Source of the DNA: Heliocidaris tuberculata
Taxonomy: Eukaryota > Echinodermata > Echinoidea > Camarodonta > Echinometridae
Direction of reading: 5' to 3'
NCBI GenBank assembly: GCA_025618425.1
Contig: CM046847.1
Location: 15,284,468-15,348,467, forward strand
Length of the DNA stretch: 64,000 bases
Part shown: one piece after another, positions 1 to 13,267 of the stretch
Layout of the letters: every line of letters begins with the position of its first letter
Position numbering within the stretch: the first letter of the stretch is position 1
Program-made: the position numbers and the translations under genes
Notes under the pieces: model-generated
What the model was told of the DNA's origin: nothing
Databases searched by the model: none
Seen by the model: the letters and a program-made list of their open reading frames with translations, nothing else

Positions 1-2271
1 ATTCACTTTATCTGGAGTTTATCCGTGTTTATATTATGAAAATTATATGAAAATACATAGTGTTTCTGTTCAAGGCTTGTCTCCACTTCACTGTAGTGAA
101 TCAAACCTCTTTCCACATTCTAATGGATAAAAATACAAAAAACAACAGTCTAATTGAGGTCATTTCAATATGAAAGGAAATTTTTTTTCTTCAAATGAAA
201 AAGAAAACCATAATAAAAACGATAACAATATAATAACAGACTGACAGGAGATAGGCATGTATCAAAATGTGGTGGGATTTTTTTTTTAAAAGTTAAACCA
301 AAACTTGTCAAATTAATCCCATCATTGGAAACTGGGAAAAACAATACTATTGACAAATAAACATTGGGCAAGAAAAAAAAATACAAGCCTTACTGATAAG
401 CAATGGGAAGTATTATAATCTAGAAAAAATATTAATTCATAACTGTTGCTGGGTATGTTTTATGTCAAAATGAATTTAGTAAGTTTCTTAACTTCTGATT
501 GCAAAGCTATGGGTCCTTCATACCTGACCAATTAGCATGAAAAATGACATGCTACCATAATAAACTTGAAAATCACATGTTACTTCTTATATAATAATTA
601 CAAGAGTGCTTTTTGTGTCAAAACAAATAATTGGGCGATCTACGTGAATGATTTCTATAAAGATTTCTTTGGTGAACTGAAATCTGACGAAGGAACTATA
701 ATATGACACCATAGGCCACCCATAGTCAACGGCATATTCTCTGATTTTCAGACCCATATCAGTGTAAACATAGATTATATCAACGATTTTTAAATGAATA
801 CTTTGATACGTGTTTAAACTTATAATATGAATATTTTAGTAATTTCCATATCATAATCAAGCCCGAAAACATTATGCAAAATAGGGGGGGTACCTATCCA
901 ACGTAAAAACTGGCTCACCGATCATGAAATCAGTAACTCATATTTTTCATTTTACAAGCAAATCCATCATGTAATTTACATATAATAATTTGAAAAGTGT
1001 TTGGCATCTATTATACCCTTCTACATTTTCTATTTTCTTTTATTTCCTATTTCATTCAAATATTTGCAGTTGAGTTAAATTTAGCTTTTAAAAATATAGT
1101 ATAATTGCAACCAAGGCTATGTGTCAGCTCCTATTCTCGCCGATAGTATTGATATCACGAGTTGTCTAGCTAGTTAGCTCTTCATGAAACAGTTCAGGAA
1201 GATCATGGACATCTCCGTAGTTGGTGGATAAAGTTATGACTGTCTTGTCGTTGGTTTCGAGAAACAGGCCCCTGATTGTAATCTAATACAACTACAAGGA
1301 AGAAAGTCAAACAACTTGAAATTGAAAAAAAAAAGTATATAAGAAAATTTCATTGAATTGTAGTAGTGATGTAGTGATCTCATTTTTCATACATCCATAA
1401 CTTTCTTATTCCTTGTCAGATTTCTTTAAAACTTTTGCCATCCTGTTTTTCTTATTTTTCTGCTTTCACATAAATCATCTTATTCCCAAGGCTGGATTAC
1501 CATTTAAAGAGAAAAGAGCCAAGGGAAAAATGATGCCATACAAGGCAGTTGACTTTGAATTAATTTCTGTGCCAAGTTTGTAAACATTCAATGGAACAAG
1601 CCTTTCACAAAAAAAAGAAGAAAAAGAGCTGGATTAAGGTTTTCTTACCAAGGCATGAGGCAAATACCTCATTTTTAAGCATTTATTCCAACTCGTAGGT
1701 TGGTATTTCACTAATTTAGTACATCCTGACACTCTGTCTAAAGTCATGTTTCAAAAGGAAAACTTAAACCTCGGTCTAATTTCCTTTTTTAAAACTCTAC
1801 ATAAGACCCAGGCTCGGGTTTGAATTTTAGCAGAATATAGGCCTTAAAGAACAAGTGACTTCAGGTCTTTTATATTTACATATTTGTACCTTCAGATTAT
1901 CGAGAAAAAATAAGACTGCCTTCTCTTACCTAACATGTAATGTCCTGCAAATTACTATACAATGTACATGTAGCTAATAGCTATGATGTGGAGTATCAAA
2001 TCATCCTGGTAGATATATCAAAACTATATTGCAATGTTTCACAGTTTACCAGGAAAAGCCATTCCCTGAAGGTGAAATTGAATGAAATACAGTGTGTTTC
2101 TTGAAAAAGGAAACATGACATTTCCATCAATCATTAGGACTGTAAACATGCCTTGTAAATTATACTCCCCTTAAAGAGCAATTCCTCGAACTCTTATTCC
2201 TTATGATACCAGGTACTTGTATGTATGTAATGATATTTTCATGCATGAATGAACATGAATGATTTTAAATG
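1..2271. other. non-coding, no gene seen
   Basis: AT-rich sequence with no open frame that resembles a protein family. The only recognisable item is a half copy of a palindromic TTAA-flanked element at about 1366-1503. The first coding exon of the DOK gene should lie somewhere to the left of 3204 but I could not find a convincing PH-domain start in this stretch; it may lie outside the window. Confidence 0.6.
1366..1503. repeat. right half of palindromic TTAA element (family 1)
   Basis: The stretch matches, with few differences, the right arm of the complete element at 8845-9428 (shared text such as catccataactttcttatt and the terminal ggattaccattt). It ends next to TTAA at 1504-1507, as the full copy does. 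The left arm is absent. Confidence 0.7.
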
Positions 2272-2369
2272 TAACATGTATTAAATTTATTCTGTACTTT
2301 TGAATTGGACATATGTGTACTCATAATTATGTCAAAATTCAAAAGTACAGAATAAATTTATTACATGTA
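2272..2369. repeat. hairpin-forming inverted repeat
   Basis: Two arms of about 38-40 nt (acatgta..ttaaatttattctgtac.. and its reverse complement) surround a spacer of roughly 16 nt. The arms differ by a few single-base changes. It may be a very short foldback element; no target duplication is evident and no protein is encoded. Confidence 0.6.
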
Positions 2370-2638
2370 TGAAAAATACTGTTTAAGAATATCACAATTG
2401 GGGAATTGATGATGAAAAGCCTGCAACTTGCTTGAGACTCCCAGATTGATTGCACTAACGAGTAAACATGTTTGGTGGTTATTTGCATGGTCTGGCAAGG
2501 CACTCATCCTAAGAATCTCTCCGTACTCAAAACGTTTCATCACAAAACAACAAGGAGATAAAAGGATAGCAATCTAATGAAAGCAGAGAGAGGTGCCATA
2601 AATGCTCAATCATCATGTTCAAAGAGATCCCACACTAA

Positions 2639-2921
2639 GGTAGCTTAGCGAAACGTTGTGGCCCGTAAAGACATGGAAAAGAGGCACAACAAAATCATTC
2701 AAAATCAAAATTTTGTTCTATAGTGGCAGAACCAAAATATTATGATGTAGAATTATTTACCTCTTTGAACACTTATAAGCAAAATAATATGAAAACTTTT
2801 ATTCAGATTTGTCTGATTCTAATTTTGGAAGCACAGACAAAACTAGCAGTTTTCCTCTATGCCTCTTTCCTGCGTCTATGCACCACTGCGTCTGTGCACC
2901 ACTGCGTCTCGCTAAGCTACC
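2639..2921. mobile_element. Harbinger-like MITE (TAA target duplication)
   Basis: Terminal inverted repeats GGTAGCTTAGCGAAACG at the left and the complement of GGTAGCTTAGCGAGACG at the right, flanked by TAA at 2636-2638 and 2922-2924. A 3-bp TAA/TTA duplication with GG-starting termini is the pattern of PIF/Harbinger elements. At 283 bp it has no transposase and must be non-autonomous. The superfamily call rests on the termini and the duplication only. Confidence 0.6.
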
Positions 2922-3203
2922 TAACTCAATTTTGACTTTGCTCTTGTTGCTGTAGTTCCACCCATAGATAAATAATCTTGAATGTGGTATCATATTAGAA
3001 TCTTTTTGCTAATGTATCTAATCATTTCTATATACAGTATGTTTATGTAATGATGCTATGGAATGTTGAATTTTTCTTTTTAAAGAAACATACTGTATAA
3101 TAAAACATACTTTATAATAAAACATAATGTAGTTCAGTCATCAAATAAAATTTTGTTTTTCTTTTCTCTCTCTCTCTCTCTTATTTCTATTTGGCATGTA
3201 AAG

Positions 3204-3663
3204 GTTTCCATAGGCTTGAAAAAATGGGTGAAAAACTCTGCCAAGCTGTCTTGGGCGACATCCCAAACCACTTACGGAGTCTTGACTCTGGTGGATAAAG
3301 ACAAGAAAGTACAGATCAAGTTCAATAGCTCATGCAAGATCGAGTCGATGCCTGCAAATTACAAAAATCGGGACTATACCTTTGAAGTGACGTGCGCAGA
3401 AGACAAGGTCCATCTGCTTGCCGCAGAAAATGCAGAACTTTTGTTCCAGTGGCTGAGCAAGATGCATAATGTAGCAGGTTTGAGGAAGGATCACCTCTTT
3501 GGAGGAGGAGGAGGAGGAGATGGGGGAGGAGGAAGTGGAGGAGGAGGGACAGTGGTAGGAACAGGAGGAGGAGGAGGAGGAGGAGGAGGAAAGTTGGATA
3601 ATACAGGGGGAGTAGAGGTGGAATCAGAGCTACAGGACAACCTCCTGTATGACTCTTGTGATA
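3204..3663 (+). CDS. DOK adaptor, exon with PH domain and Gly-rich linker (partial gene)
   Basis: This exon encodes most of a PH domain of a docking protein (DOK), membrane-proximal adaptors that bind activated tyrosine kinases and recruit RasGAP, Nck and related partners. Visible text runs from GLKKWVKNSAK through YGVLTLVDKDKKVQIKF to HLLAAENAELLFQWLSKMH, the usual DOK pattern of a basic beta1-beta2 region and a Trp-containing C-terminal helix. After it comes a linker of about 40 residues that is mostly Gly, coded by an imperfect GGA microsatellite (about 3500-3590). A CT-rich tract precedes the acceptor (AG at 3202-3203; an AG at 3212-3213 is an alternative). The donor is ATA|GTAAGT at 3664; the exon ends with one base of a codon, which fits the exon at 4861. 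The upstream exon carrying the start codon was not found. Confidence 0.8.
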
Positions 3664-4860
3664 GTAAGTATGAAGACTTATTTTTTCAGCACAATTCAAA
3701 AGAAAAAGCTCAAAAAACATTGAAAATTACATATCAAAACATCAAATGGCAATATCCGTATTGTTATTTTTGTATTATTGTTTTTGTATTATAATTGAAA
3801 AATAAAGATTTTTCAAAGATGAATGGAGCTCTCGCCACTCTATTACAAATCCATTAAATTTATCCAAAGTACATTTTGGTCTTAAAATTTGTCAGGATTT
3901 ATTTTTATTTTGTACTTTCTGTATGAAGAAAAACAGTTCAATCTGTTCTCTAATGGGATGGATTCTGCAATGACATGTAGGAACTTATTTCATTAGTAGG
4001 CTAGGAAAATACAAAGCAGCCATTATTACGTTAAAGGTAATGAATAGCACTGGTTAAAGTGAAAGTGAAAAAATAGATTCCTACAATTTATAATTGGAAA
4101 AAAAAATACACTTGTTGAAAAGAAAGAGCCTCATGAATTTTGCTATTGAATGTGCCTACCTATTTGAGAAATCATATGCTTAGTGTTCATTTTTTCTATT
4201 CATCGGTCACTTGGTGCTTTTGATGATAAATATCTTATGGGTGAAATTCTGTTTTTTTAATTTTCAGTCCACAGATGAGAATCTTTTCCACTTGTTAAAT
4301 ATCACAGTGCAGAATAGTTGGAAATTGTGCTTCAAAAGGAAACAGCTATGTTACATGTAGATGTTTTCTGTTTTCTTCTTCAAATTTTGAAGGAGAAAAC
4401 AGATTTATCTGGGTGGACAAAAAAACAAATTTGTTTGGCTAACTGAAAGCTTTTGATAATGTTTGGGAAAATCTCATTGTTAATTAATTTCTTTAGACAA
4501 CCCAAATGCATTAAGACAAAAAGTATAAGCCATCTATGGCCTCAAACAAACTCAAGATTATTTTAAACATATAAGTCCATATTTTCTTCTTCAAATTTTG
4601 AAGGAGAAAAGAGATTTATCTGGGTGGACAAAAAAACAAATTTGTTTGGCTAACTGAAAGCTTTTGATAATGTTTGGGAAAATCTCATTGTTAATTAATT
4701 TCTTTAGACAACCCAAATGCATTAAGACAAAAAGTATAAGCCATCTATGGCCTCAAACAAACTCAAGATTATTTTAAACATATAAGTCCATATTTTCATT
4801 TTAATATAGCAATTTCTAGAAGACATTTGTGTATTTTCTTCTTCATTTTGTCCTAAACAG
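3664..4860 (+). other. DOK intron
   Basis: Bounded by GTAAGT and a pyrimidine-rich tcctaaacag acceptor; phase 1. It holds a near-perfect 211-bp tandem duplication at 4371-4792 and otherwise nothing recognisable. Confidence 0.8.
4371..4792. repeat. 211-bp direct tandem duplication
   Basis: Copy one 4371-4581 and copy two 4582-4792 appear identical except for one base (gagaaaac versus gagaaaag). Such identity points to a recent duplication within the DOK intron. No open frame or splice-like signal is evident in the unit. Confidence 0.92.
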
Positions 4861-6212
4861 ATAAAAGTTTTCCAGTAACAATCAAAGAAAACGCTTTCAC
4901 CGAAACATTAAATCTGCATGGAAACTACACGCTTCAGCTTGACTCCATGAAACTCTCTCTGATAGAACCCTCAACAGGAAAGAATCTCTTCTCATGGCCT
5001 TACAGATACCTAAGGCGATACGGACGAGAAAAGACTTCATTTTCAATGGAAGTTGGTAGGCGGTGTACTTCAGGGGAGGGACTAATAAGATTTAATGTCC
5101 AGGATGGAAACCAAGTGTTTTATGCTATCCAGGAGTATGTTTCCGCGATGACTGGAAGAAACTTTTCGACAACAAGTGTTCCAACGACACCCCCAACTGC
5201 CCCCCAAGGACCACCTTCATTTAATCCAGTTCCAACTGAGCCCAAACCAGCAAAAGTGAATGTAGGCATAAGGACCCCAGGGGTCAAAGTTTTACCCACA
5301 TCACGTGACAGAACCCATTCTACAGGATCCCGTAACATTGCACCAAAGCCGGCTAGAGGTCCACAGTTTTCAAATCGTGGCGCACAGTCTGTGGATGATA
5401 TCAGCAAGAGTGAACCCCTTGACCAATGTTACTCCTCTGTTTCTGATGAAGCAGTTGATCGTTCCAAAAAGCTACCATCACCAATGGCACGAAGAGCGCC
5501 CCCAATTGACTTTGAACCGGAGCAGCATTATGATGTCGCTTCTGAACCAGCGCCAAAGCAGTGGCCTCAGATACACAGGAGAGAGACATCTGATGGCAAG
5601 AGCAATGGAGTCAAACCTATGCCAAATCCAAGAGTCCCTTACAATTCCAGTGATAAATCTTCCTTTAAAGGAGATACATTGAATAGTGAGATGTCAGCTG
5701 TGTTTCTAGATGATAATGGTGACCCAGGATTATATTCTTCCTTGGATCAGCCTCCAGGAGCTGTTGGAGCAGCAGCAGCAGATGCTTCACAAGTTTACGC
5801 AGAGGCTACTGACCATGATCACATCTATGATCACCTTGCCCGACAGAAGGTTGGTAATTCCACCCCTGCCCCACGTCTTCCTCCTCCAAACACCAAACCT
5901 GCAGTTGCTACCAAAGCGGTCCCTGCGGTAGCAGCAAAGCCTGTTCCACAAGAGGATGATGGCATGTTGTATGACCATCTTAACCGTGGACAGACAGGAG
6001 GTACTCAACCTGCCAGCAGTCCAGTAGGAGCAGTCCCTGAGGATGCCTATGACACTTTGAGCCTAGATGCCCCTTCAGGATCTCCTGGAGAAAGTGGCTA
6101 CCTGGTCAGCTCGTATCCTTCCTCAACTGTGCCGGAGGAGTCAGAATACGCAGAGGCAAATAATGACAATTTTAGTTATAATAATGATGAAAATTTGTAT
6201 GAAGTTGCTTGA
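4861..6212 (+). CDS. DOK adaptor, terminal exon: IRS-type PTB domain and phosphotyrosine tail
   Basis: Terminal exon of the DOK gene. It completes a codon split with the exon ending at 3663, then reads KSFPVTIKENAF..LHGNYTLQLD..FSWPYRYLRRYGREK..FSMEVGRRCTSGEG..FNVQDGNQVFYAIQEY, a full IRS-type PTB domain. The RRYGR and GRRC arginines match the phosphotyrosine-binding positions of DOK1/2, and wording is closest to that subgroup rather than DOK4-7. About 320 residues follow, low in order and rich in Pro and Ser, with repeated candidate kinase sites: QHYDVA, LYSSL, VYAEA, IYDHL, LYDHL, AYDTL, EYAEA and a final LYEVA. These would dock SH2 proteins. The classical YxxP RasGAP/Crk motif was not obvious. 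The stop is TGA at 6210-6212. Subgroup assignment is by recall, not alignment. Confidence 0.92.
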
Positions 6213-7073
6213 GGGTAATGAAATTTGTGATCATCCACCCATTCCTTCAGGCAACTGATGTACATGTAGATATTTCATTACCACCAAAATTAAAGCATGC
6301 TTTCAGGAAATATACATACATATATGTAGAGGCCTTATTTCATTACAATAATTCCCTGCAAATCAGGAAAAAAAAATTATAAGTACATGTAGCTGTTGTT
6401 GATGTTTATTGTCTTCATCACCCTTTTCATTTCAAAAGATTATCATTTATCCAAGACACAATAGATAGTCCTTCTTGATTTCCTTTCCCATTCTATCTAC
6501 TATGAAAAATTTCTTATGCCTTTAAAATAGCATATTGATGCTTATGAATATATTGACACTGTATACCACATTTATTGCTGTAAATATTTGTGGACAAATT
6601 TTTATATTTGGTACTTATTCTGTAACTTAGGATGCATATTTTTGAAGAGAAAATAGTCATCTTATTTCTATTCCCTCTGTGCTGTTGTCATACATGTAGT
6701 ATACAGACCAGAATGGATGGAGCTTCTTTATCTTTTGACCTGCTTTTTAGGCTAATTAGATAAAACTCTACCTTTCATAACACCTACATATGTATATGCC
6801 TGTGTACAATAATTGGTATAACTATTATATATTTGTACACTCACCATCTTGTAACTTACACATATAAGCCTATCAAACCTTATGATAAGGAAAAGGAAGT
6901 ACATCTAAGAATCGGAAAGTCAGGAAATCTGCAGAAATCACAACACATTCTATTATTTCTTAATCTTACCGTGACATACAAATTCTCAGAATTTTGCTGT
7001 ATTTTCAACCAAACAAAATTAAGTCAAATCCGTGTGATGTCTTTTACCAAGAATTATTTATATGTTGTCTACT

Positions 7074-7118
<45 letters not shown>

Positions 7119-8840
7119 GTCTTTCTCTCATTTCTGTATGTCACCATTACAGGAAATATTGTCTCTGGCTTCTTTTTTCACAGTTAGACATGACTATATT
7201 GTCTGCTGAAAGCCAGAAGTGCATTAACATGTATCGTGTAACAGAGAGTTAATATTCATCTGTCTCTCTGCAGATGTTATCTCCAAATACAAGTACCATC
7301 TGTAGTCATTTTCTTAATGATCAGCCATATATTACCTCTGAGTCATCTGGCGGATTTATATGGACATGCTATCTTTTAATCATTTGATTATTTTGTGATG
7401 GAAAAAAGACAAGCAAGTTTGTTAATATTTATCCAAATTACAAAAGACAGATATTGTAGAGATTTGGCATTGGATCTCAAATACGGGGAGCACACGTACA
7501 TGTAAAAATATCTTCTATTGAAATTCTCCACCCGATATCTTCCACCTATACATACAATGTATGTTTTGAAAATGTATAAAAATTATGATTATGAAGCCCC
7601 AAAAGAATACATTTTACACCTTTCCCTGGTGTAGTATGCTTGGAGATAATTGCATTTTGCTGTAAGGAGAACTCTGTTTGCAATGCAATTTGTATTTTAT
7701 AGCATCCTGTATTATAGGCCAGGTCATGGTGATCTTATGCCATTTGTGGAATTAACTGGCCACAAATACCAACTGATAAGGATTTGAATGTAAGGTCAGA
7801 TCAGCTTATACCCCAAATATGCATAATACATGCCTGTTCATGCCATCCTTTTAGATAATTATAAAAAATGAGCAGTTTATGCTTAAAGGCTTAAGGGGAC
7901 CACTCACCAAGAAAATCATTTTGCTCTGTCTGTTTTTGGTTATATGCTAGCACCTTATATTCAAAATATCAGCTTCAAATATTGCACCTGTAAAGTGATA
8001 TTGCGGGTATATATTCCAAAACTGCACTCTGATAAAAAAAAGTGAAAGTGAAAGTTGATGGAGTTGCATGAAATTTTGCGCCCATGGAAGTTAACAGTCT
8101 AACTAAATATACCTTCCATTTGTACATATTTTCATTTTTCTTCTGCGTCAGTACTCTTTATAATGTACTTCAAGTCTAAATATTGTGTTCATACATTTAT
8201 TTGTGAGCACTGGTGTTCAGTAAATAAATAACTGAAACTAATAAAATTATATGATTGGGCTCAAAACCCTTAAGATTGACATGTACTGTTGTTCGCAGAA
8301 TCACTGTTCCATTTCTCAGTGGTGCATCCATCTGTCAGCAAGAAAATAAATAAATTCACAGGGCCAGTGAGTGATTTAGCTCTGTAAAGCTATAAAAGAG
8401 CTCCAGAATAAATAAAAAAAAGATCTCTGGTTTAAAAAAACCCAAAGAAATGCATCAAAATTTCCATCTCACTTTTTACATTAGTGATGACAAAAAAGAG
8501 CTCACTTGAAGAGAAAGATATTTTGAACACTGTAGTCTTCCATTGTAAAGCTGCCTTGATATGTCTGCAGGTACAGTACATAGACAATTGTGTGCATTTT
8601 CAACAGCAAAAACAATTTCATATATACATGCACAATCGCAGATATACCTTTAACAGCAAAGAATATATAGCTATATGATTCAGTCAAATAATATTGTTGA
8701 TGTCAAGTAACTAGAGGTACTTCTCTAATGATATTGAATTTACATTTAAATGTAAACCTATGTGTATATAGTGGGCAAACAAAGTAACATGTGAAATCAG
8801 GCATAAATGAGGAAACAAAATACCCTCATATAGTTTATAC
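6213..8840. other. 3' flank of DOK, probable long 3' UTR and intergenic DNA
   Basis: No coding sequence recognised. Several AATAAA/ATTAAA hexamers occur (for example ATTAAA near 6289 and AATAAA near 8223), so the transcript end cannot be fixed. A CT microsatellite lies at 7076-7116. Confidence 0.5.
7076..7116. repeat. (CT)n microsatellite
   Basis: Uninterrupted CT dinucleotide run of about 40 nt downstream of the DOK stop codon. Confidence 0.95.
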
Positions 8841-8844
8841 TTAA

Positions 8845-9428
8845 AGGGAAATCCAACCTTAATAGCAAGTTGCTTTGAAAGAAAGAGGAAAAATCAGAGA
8901 AGCAGATTGGTGAAAGTTTGAACAAAATCGGACAAGCAATAAGAAAGTTATGAATTTTGAAAGTTGTAATCATTATACATATGGGAATTTCAAATTGACC
9001 GAATAGGTAATGTCACTGTGATGTAGCTGTGGACAACTCCCCCATTCCCTCCAACACACAAAATGACTAAAATGTCACTTTTTTCAAAATGTATTACTCA
9101 GTAGGATCTCTTTCTTTCACAAGGACCTATAACAATTATGCTACCTCCAATATATTCTGAGTACTGCCCCGAGGGTAAAAGCGTCTCGAAGAAAACCGCA
9201 AATTAATGATATTTTTGTGTACGACAAATGGGAGAGTTGTCCACAAACATGTCACAATCGAATCACCAAATTGCCAGTTTGAGATTTGCATAGATGTAGT
9301 GATCTCATTTTTCAAACATCCATAACTTTCTTATTCCTTGTCTGATTTCTTTCAAACTTTTACCATCCTGTTTTTCTTATTTTTCTGCTTTCACACAAAT
9401 CATCTTATTACCAAGGTTGGATTGCCCT
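8845..9428. mobile_element. palindromic TTAA-flanked MITE, family 1 (complete)
   Basis: Flanked by TTAA at 8841-8844 and 9429-9432. The left end AGGGAAATCCAACCTTAAT and the right end (complement of AGGGCAATCCAACCTTGGT) are inverted, and complementarity continues for about 120 nt (left arm text aaatcggacaagcaataag, right arm cttattccttgtctgattt). The TTAA duplication fits piggyBac-type or other TTAA-targeting transposases. No open frame; non-autonomous. Half copies occur at 1366-1503 and 41041-41180. Confidence 0.75.
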
Positions 9429-9432
9429 TTAA

Positions 9433-12400
9433 CTGAATGCACAAATTAGATGTTATAAATGACTTCCAATATTTTTAGTGGATGCAACTTATGGATTACA
9501 TACCTTTAATGAATAAATATTTCGCTTATTTTACTTTCAGTGACAGTTCTTGTTACTGCTTTCCATTACTCCATACAGTTACTCTGGGTAGTTTCACTTT
9601 AGCACATCGGAGATAGTTATTATTTATATCTTATTAGAACCTATCAAATTATAAACATCTTTGATTCTAAGAAAGGAACCAATTTATACTAGTAAGTACT
9701 TGATATTACCTTTAACCTGTTGAAAGCTAAAACTGAGATAACCTAGGATGGAACCCATGATGTGTGGAATGAAAATGAAATCGTCTCCGACCGTTTAAAT
9801 TCACTCTCGTTTTGTTGCCGTCTTGAGTAATCCAGAGAAATATATGACCAGTATGTACGACCATGACATACGTTTTCTTGAGGTTTGTTGAAATATCATG
9901 AAAGGGTTGGGGGGGGGGTCAAATTTGCAGGAATCAAATTGAAACTCTCAAGCCTGAAGTAAAAAAAAAAGAAGGTATTTCTATCCCTGAATATTCTTAT
10001 TGTTATATGGAAACACGAAATCAAGATCTATGACATTTTGAACGATGACTACATGTACGTGTAGAGAAGGAAGTGTGGATGTGTGATGTGATACATCTTT
10101 TTTTTTAAGCTATCCAGCATGGGAGAACCTTGTATAGCATTTCAGCCAGTAAGATTCACTCCAATGAATACCTTATATTGTATCGTAATAATATCCCACT
10201 GCAAAGTGCTGGATGCATTATCTGATGTTCCTTCTCTAATTTTTATTACTTTTAAGGAGATCATGATTCATGTATTTCCTGGATACATGTCTGTCTTTAA
10301 ATTTAGATCATGTGTAACATTAATGTTCTCTTTATTTTTCCCCCTTACTATTAGGTCGGCACAATAACCACTCGTGTTCCGACGCAGTCGCTTTATGAGT
10401 GACTTTATGATTGATGTCTCCATAAGTTGTAGGTTAGCGTCTGAATTTCTTTCTCTAGAGATCAAGTACACTTCATCAGTTCTTTTCAGACAGTAGATTT
10501 ACTTAGCTCAGGGGCATTCTGTTCTTTTTCATAGAACAGAATGATATGCCCCACATACAACATTGATGAAGTAATATAATCTTCTTTTTTTTTCCTCTAA
10601 GATTTTTTTAAAAAATCAAATACAGGTGAATATTTGCATTTTACAACCCTTACTATAGGACTTTGTTAGAATTCTTGTGATTCATCACAGATATTCCATG
10701 TAAAAAAATAAAAATGGAGAATGACAGTTTTGAAATGTCATGATTGTGAAACTGAATGATGCTACCAAAAGACAGTTTGTTTTGTGCATAGGATAGAAAG
10801 GGAAGTGAAATAGTGCGGGAAATAACTTCTCCCTTCAACCTTGGGTACTATTTAGGGGAAATGAGGTAATATAATGCTCAGTTGCATGCAACAAGATACA
10901 TATACATGTAGGTAAAACAGTGAGGAAATACTTTCATGCTCTTTGTGAAAATATAGACTATTTTCAAAGAGTTTCTGTGGGTACTTTTGAACTTGTACTT
11001 GATCTCTGTTTTTCAGCATGACTTGAGATGTATCATTTGTCTTGTTGATGATTTCTAAGCATGTCTTGACCGATGCATGCCAGCACTTTTTTATTGCACT
11101 GCATTATCCTTGATTTTAAAAATTGAAATGTATTCATCTTAGAATTAAAGGACTTTTGCAAATGGGAGATGAAATGAGAAAAAAAATTATCCATCAAAAT
11201 CTCTCCTATTTTCTCTTTGTTATGTATTAATGGAGCCATAAATGAGAACAAATGTACCAAGCAAATAAAAATGATGTATTTGTCCACCTTCCAATATTTA
11301 TCATCCAAATAAATACATACTATGTCTTTCTCTCAAGATTATAAAGTAGCAGACTTGTCAGTTACAGTTGTCCAAATGCAGCATTTTGCAGTGTCAGTTC
11401 ACTTTCAAAGTAAAGGTTTTTTCCAGTTTTTTTTTTTTCAAAGTTCTGTCAAAAAAATTCCTTCACTACCAAAAGAGGTGGCAGAAGTATGTTTTAGGGC
11501 CATTCATCTGTTCATCTGTTTCATTATGCTAATGACTTAGTCCCACCTTATCATCAACTGTACCTATAATATATGTATAAATCAGTCCCTTAGAGTATAT
11601 GTGGCCAAGATATTAGTTATCAGTCATTGACGAATTGTGGGAAGGCACAACTGGCCCGTGCCCCCCTTTTGAATCACAAGTTGCATACCTTATTTACACA
11701 ATCCCCAAAATGTACCCCCCCCCCCCTCCCCTTTTAAAGTTTTGCTTTAAAGGCACCTGGAAATTTTGAAAACCCTTTATTTTTCCTCTGAAACCCTTTA
11801 TTTTTTCATCTGAAAATTATATGGGGTTTTTTTTTCCACATGTATGTGCCCCTTCTTATCTTAAATCCTATAGATCTGCTCCTGTGTCAGTGGTATAGGT
11901 CTGACCACACCAATAATACTTATTAGCCTCCCCCATTTAGAGAAGCAGTTTGTAGTTATTGTTATACACATTGTTGTTTGAAAGGTGGGACTCGGTCTTA
12001 ACAGGTATCCCAAGAATCATTTTAGGGTGAACTTTGGACCTGGGCTTTTGGTTTTTGTGTAAGTATGTATTGCCTTAGGAAGGTCCGCTTGTTAAGTAAG
12101 ATCTCAGTCTGAAAGAGCAAGAGGAAATTGATTTCATTAACTATATCGAACCATTTTTTCCCTAAATACTTTCTGGGTCAACACAAATGATACTTAACAA
12201 ATTACTGATTTCCTTGTATAAAATGATTTAGTACACTTACATATTTTGGTGTCATTAAATCATTTTTCACATTCTAATAATAAAGTTTGTTTTTCATAAT
12301 ATTTGATGTAGTTTTGGTCACAAAGAACTATATCAAACTGATTGTTGAATGTTGTTACAAAAGATGCTGTTGCTAGAAAATTGAAAGCAAAAGGAAAGAG

Positions 12401-12795
12401 AAAGAGCAAGAAAGAAAATAGTCTGCAATGCCTCTCACCAGCACAAAAGAAATGCTGTTGATTTCTGCTGCATACATGTACTTCCTAAAATGAAAATAGC
12501 AGTTAGACCAATTGTATTACTTCTACTTTGCAATATATGACTAAAACCATAAGCATAAAACCCTTGTTCAAATTGTGCTTGAAATAGATTGGAGAGCAAT
12601 ATAAAAAAGTCTTTGTTAACTGCCTTTTATGACTCAATGAGTAGTTATAGAGAACTTGTATTTCACCTGTACGGTACACACATTGTATTGCAGAATTTTT
12701 TGCTTTGTTGAAACTCTAGAGGAGTAGACTTTGTCAAAAACAAAATATAGAAACAATTTGTGTTACCTGTAATAGTATACTGTGAAAAGTGAGGT
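9433..12795. other. non-coding, no gene seen
   Basis: No supportable coding exon or RNA gene. A short hairpin at about 10511-10552 (ggggcattctgttct paired with agaacagaatgatatgcccc) is the only local structure noticed. Poly-C and poly-T runs occur near 11710 and 11825. Confidence 0.6.
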
Positions 12796-12799
12796 TTAA

Positions 12800-13263
12800 A
12801 GGGAAAGTCCACTCTGATAACAAGTTGGATTTAAAAGAAGCGAAAATTTAAAGAAACAGATCAGTGAAGGTTTGAGCAAAATCCGATAAGAAATAAGAAA
12901 ATTATGAAATTTTGAATTTGTAATCAATCAAACACAAATTGGCAACTCCATGACATATCTTGTGAGCTCCTCTCCCTTTTGCTCAGTAAAGAAAATTTCA
13001 TAAATTTTTGTTTTCTTAGTTTCTGTTGAAGGAATGAATTTTTTCTTTAGAGTAAATGGAAACTAATAATTTTGGGGGTGCAGGGCAAACGGGAGAGGAG
13101 CTTACAAGATACGTCATGGAGCTGCCAATTTGTGTTTGATTGATTACAACTTCAAAATTTCATAACTTTTTTTTTATTTCTTATCGTATTTTGCTCAAAC
13201 CTTCGCTGATCTGTTTCTTTAATTGTTCTGCTTCTTTTAAAACCAACAGGATGGACTTTCCCT
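12800..13263. mobile_element. palindromic TTAA-flanked MITE, family 2 (complete)
   Basis: TTAA at 12796-12799 and 13264-13267 flank termini AGGGAAAGTCCACTC and its near-complement at the right (GGATGGACTTTCCCT). The arms pair for well over 150 nt, including tgtgagctcctctccc at the left with gggagaggagcttaca at the right, so almost the whole element is a foldback. No protein is encoded. A right-half copy lies at about 53290-53520. Confidence 0.75.
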
Positions 13264-13267
13264 TTAA

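Noticed and set aside
5120..5407. Minus-strand 95-codon frame opposite the DOK tail
   Set aside because: Shadow of the DOK coding exon; no splice signals or family resemblance.
10511..10552. Short hairpin as a microRNA precursor
   Set aside because: The stem is only about 15-19 bp, too short for an animal pre-miRNA, and nothing else supports it.
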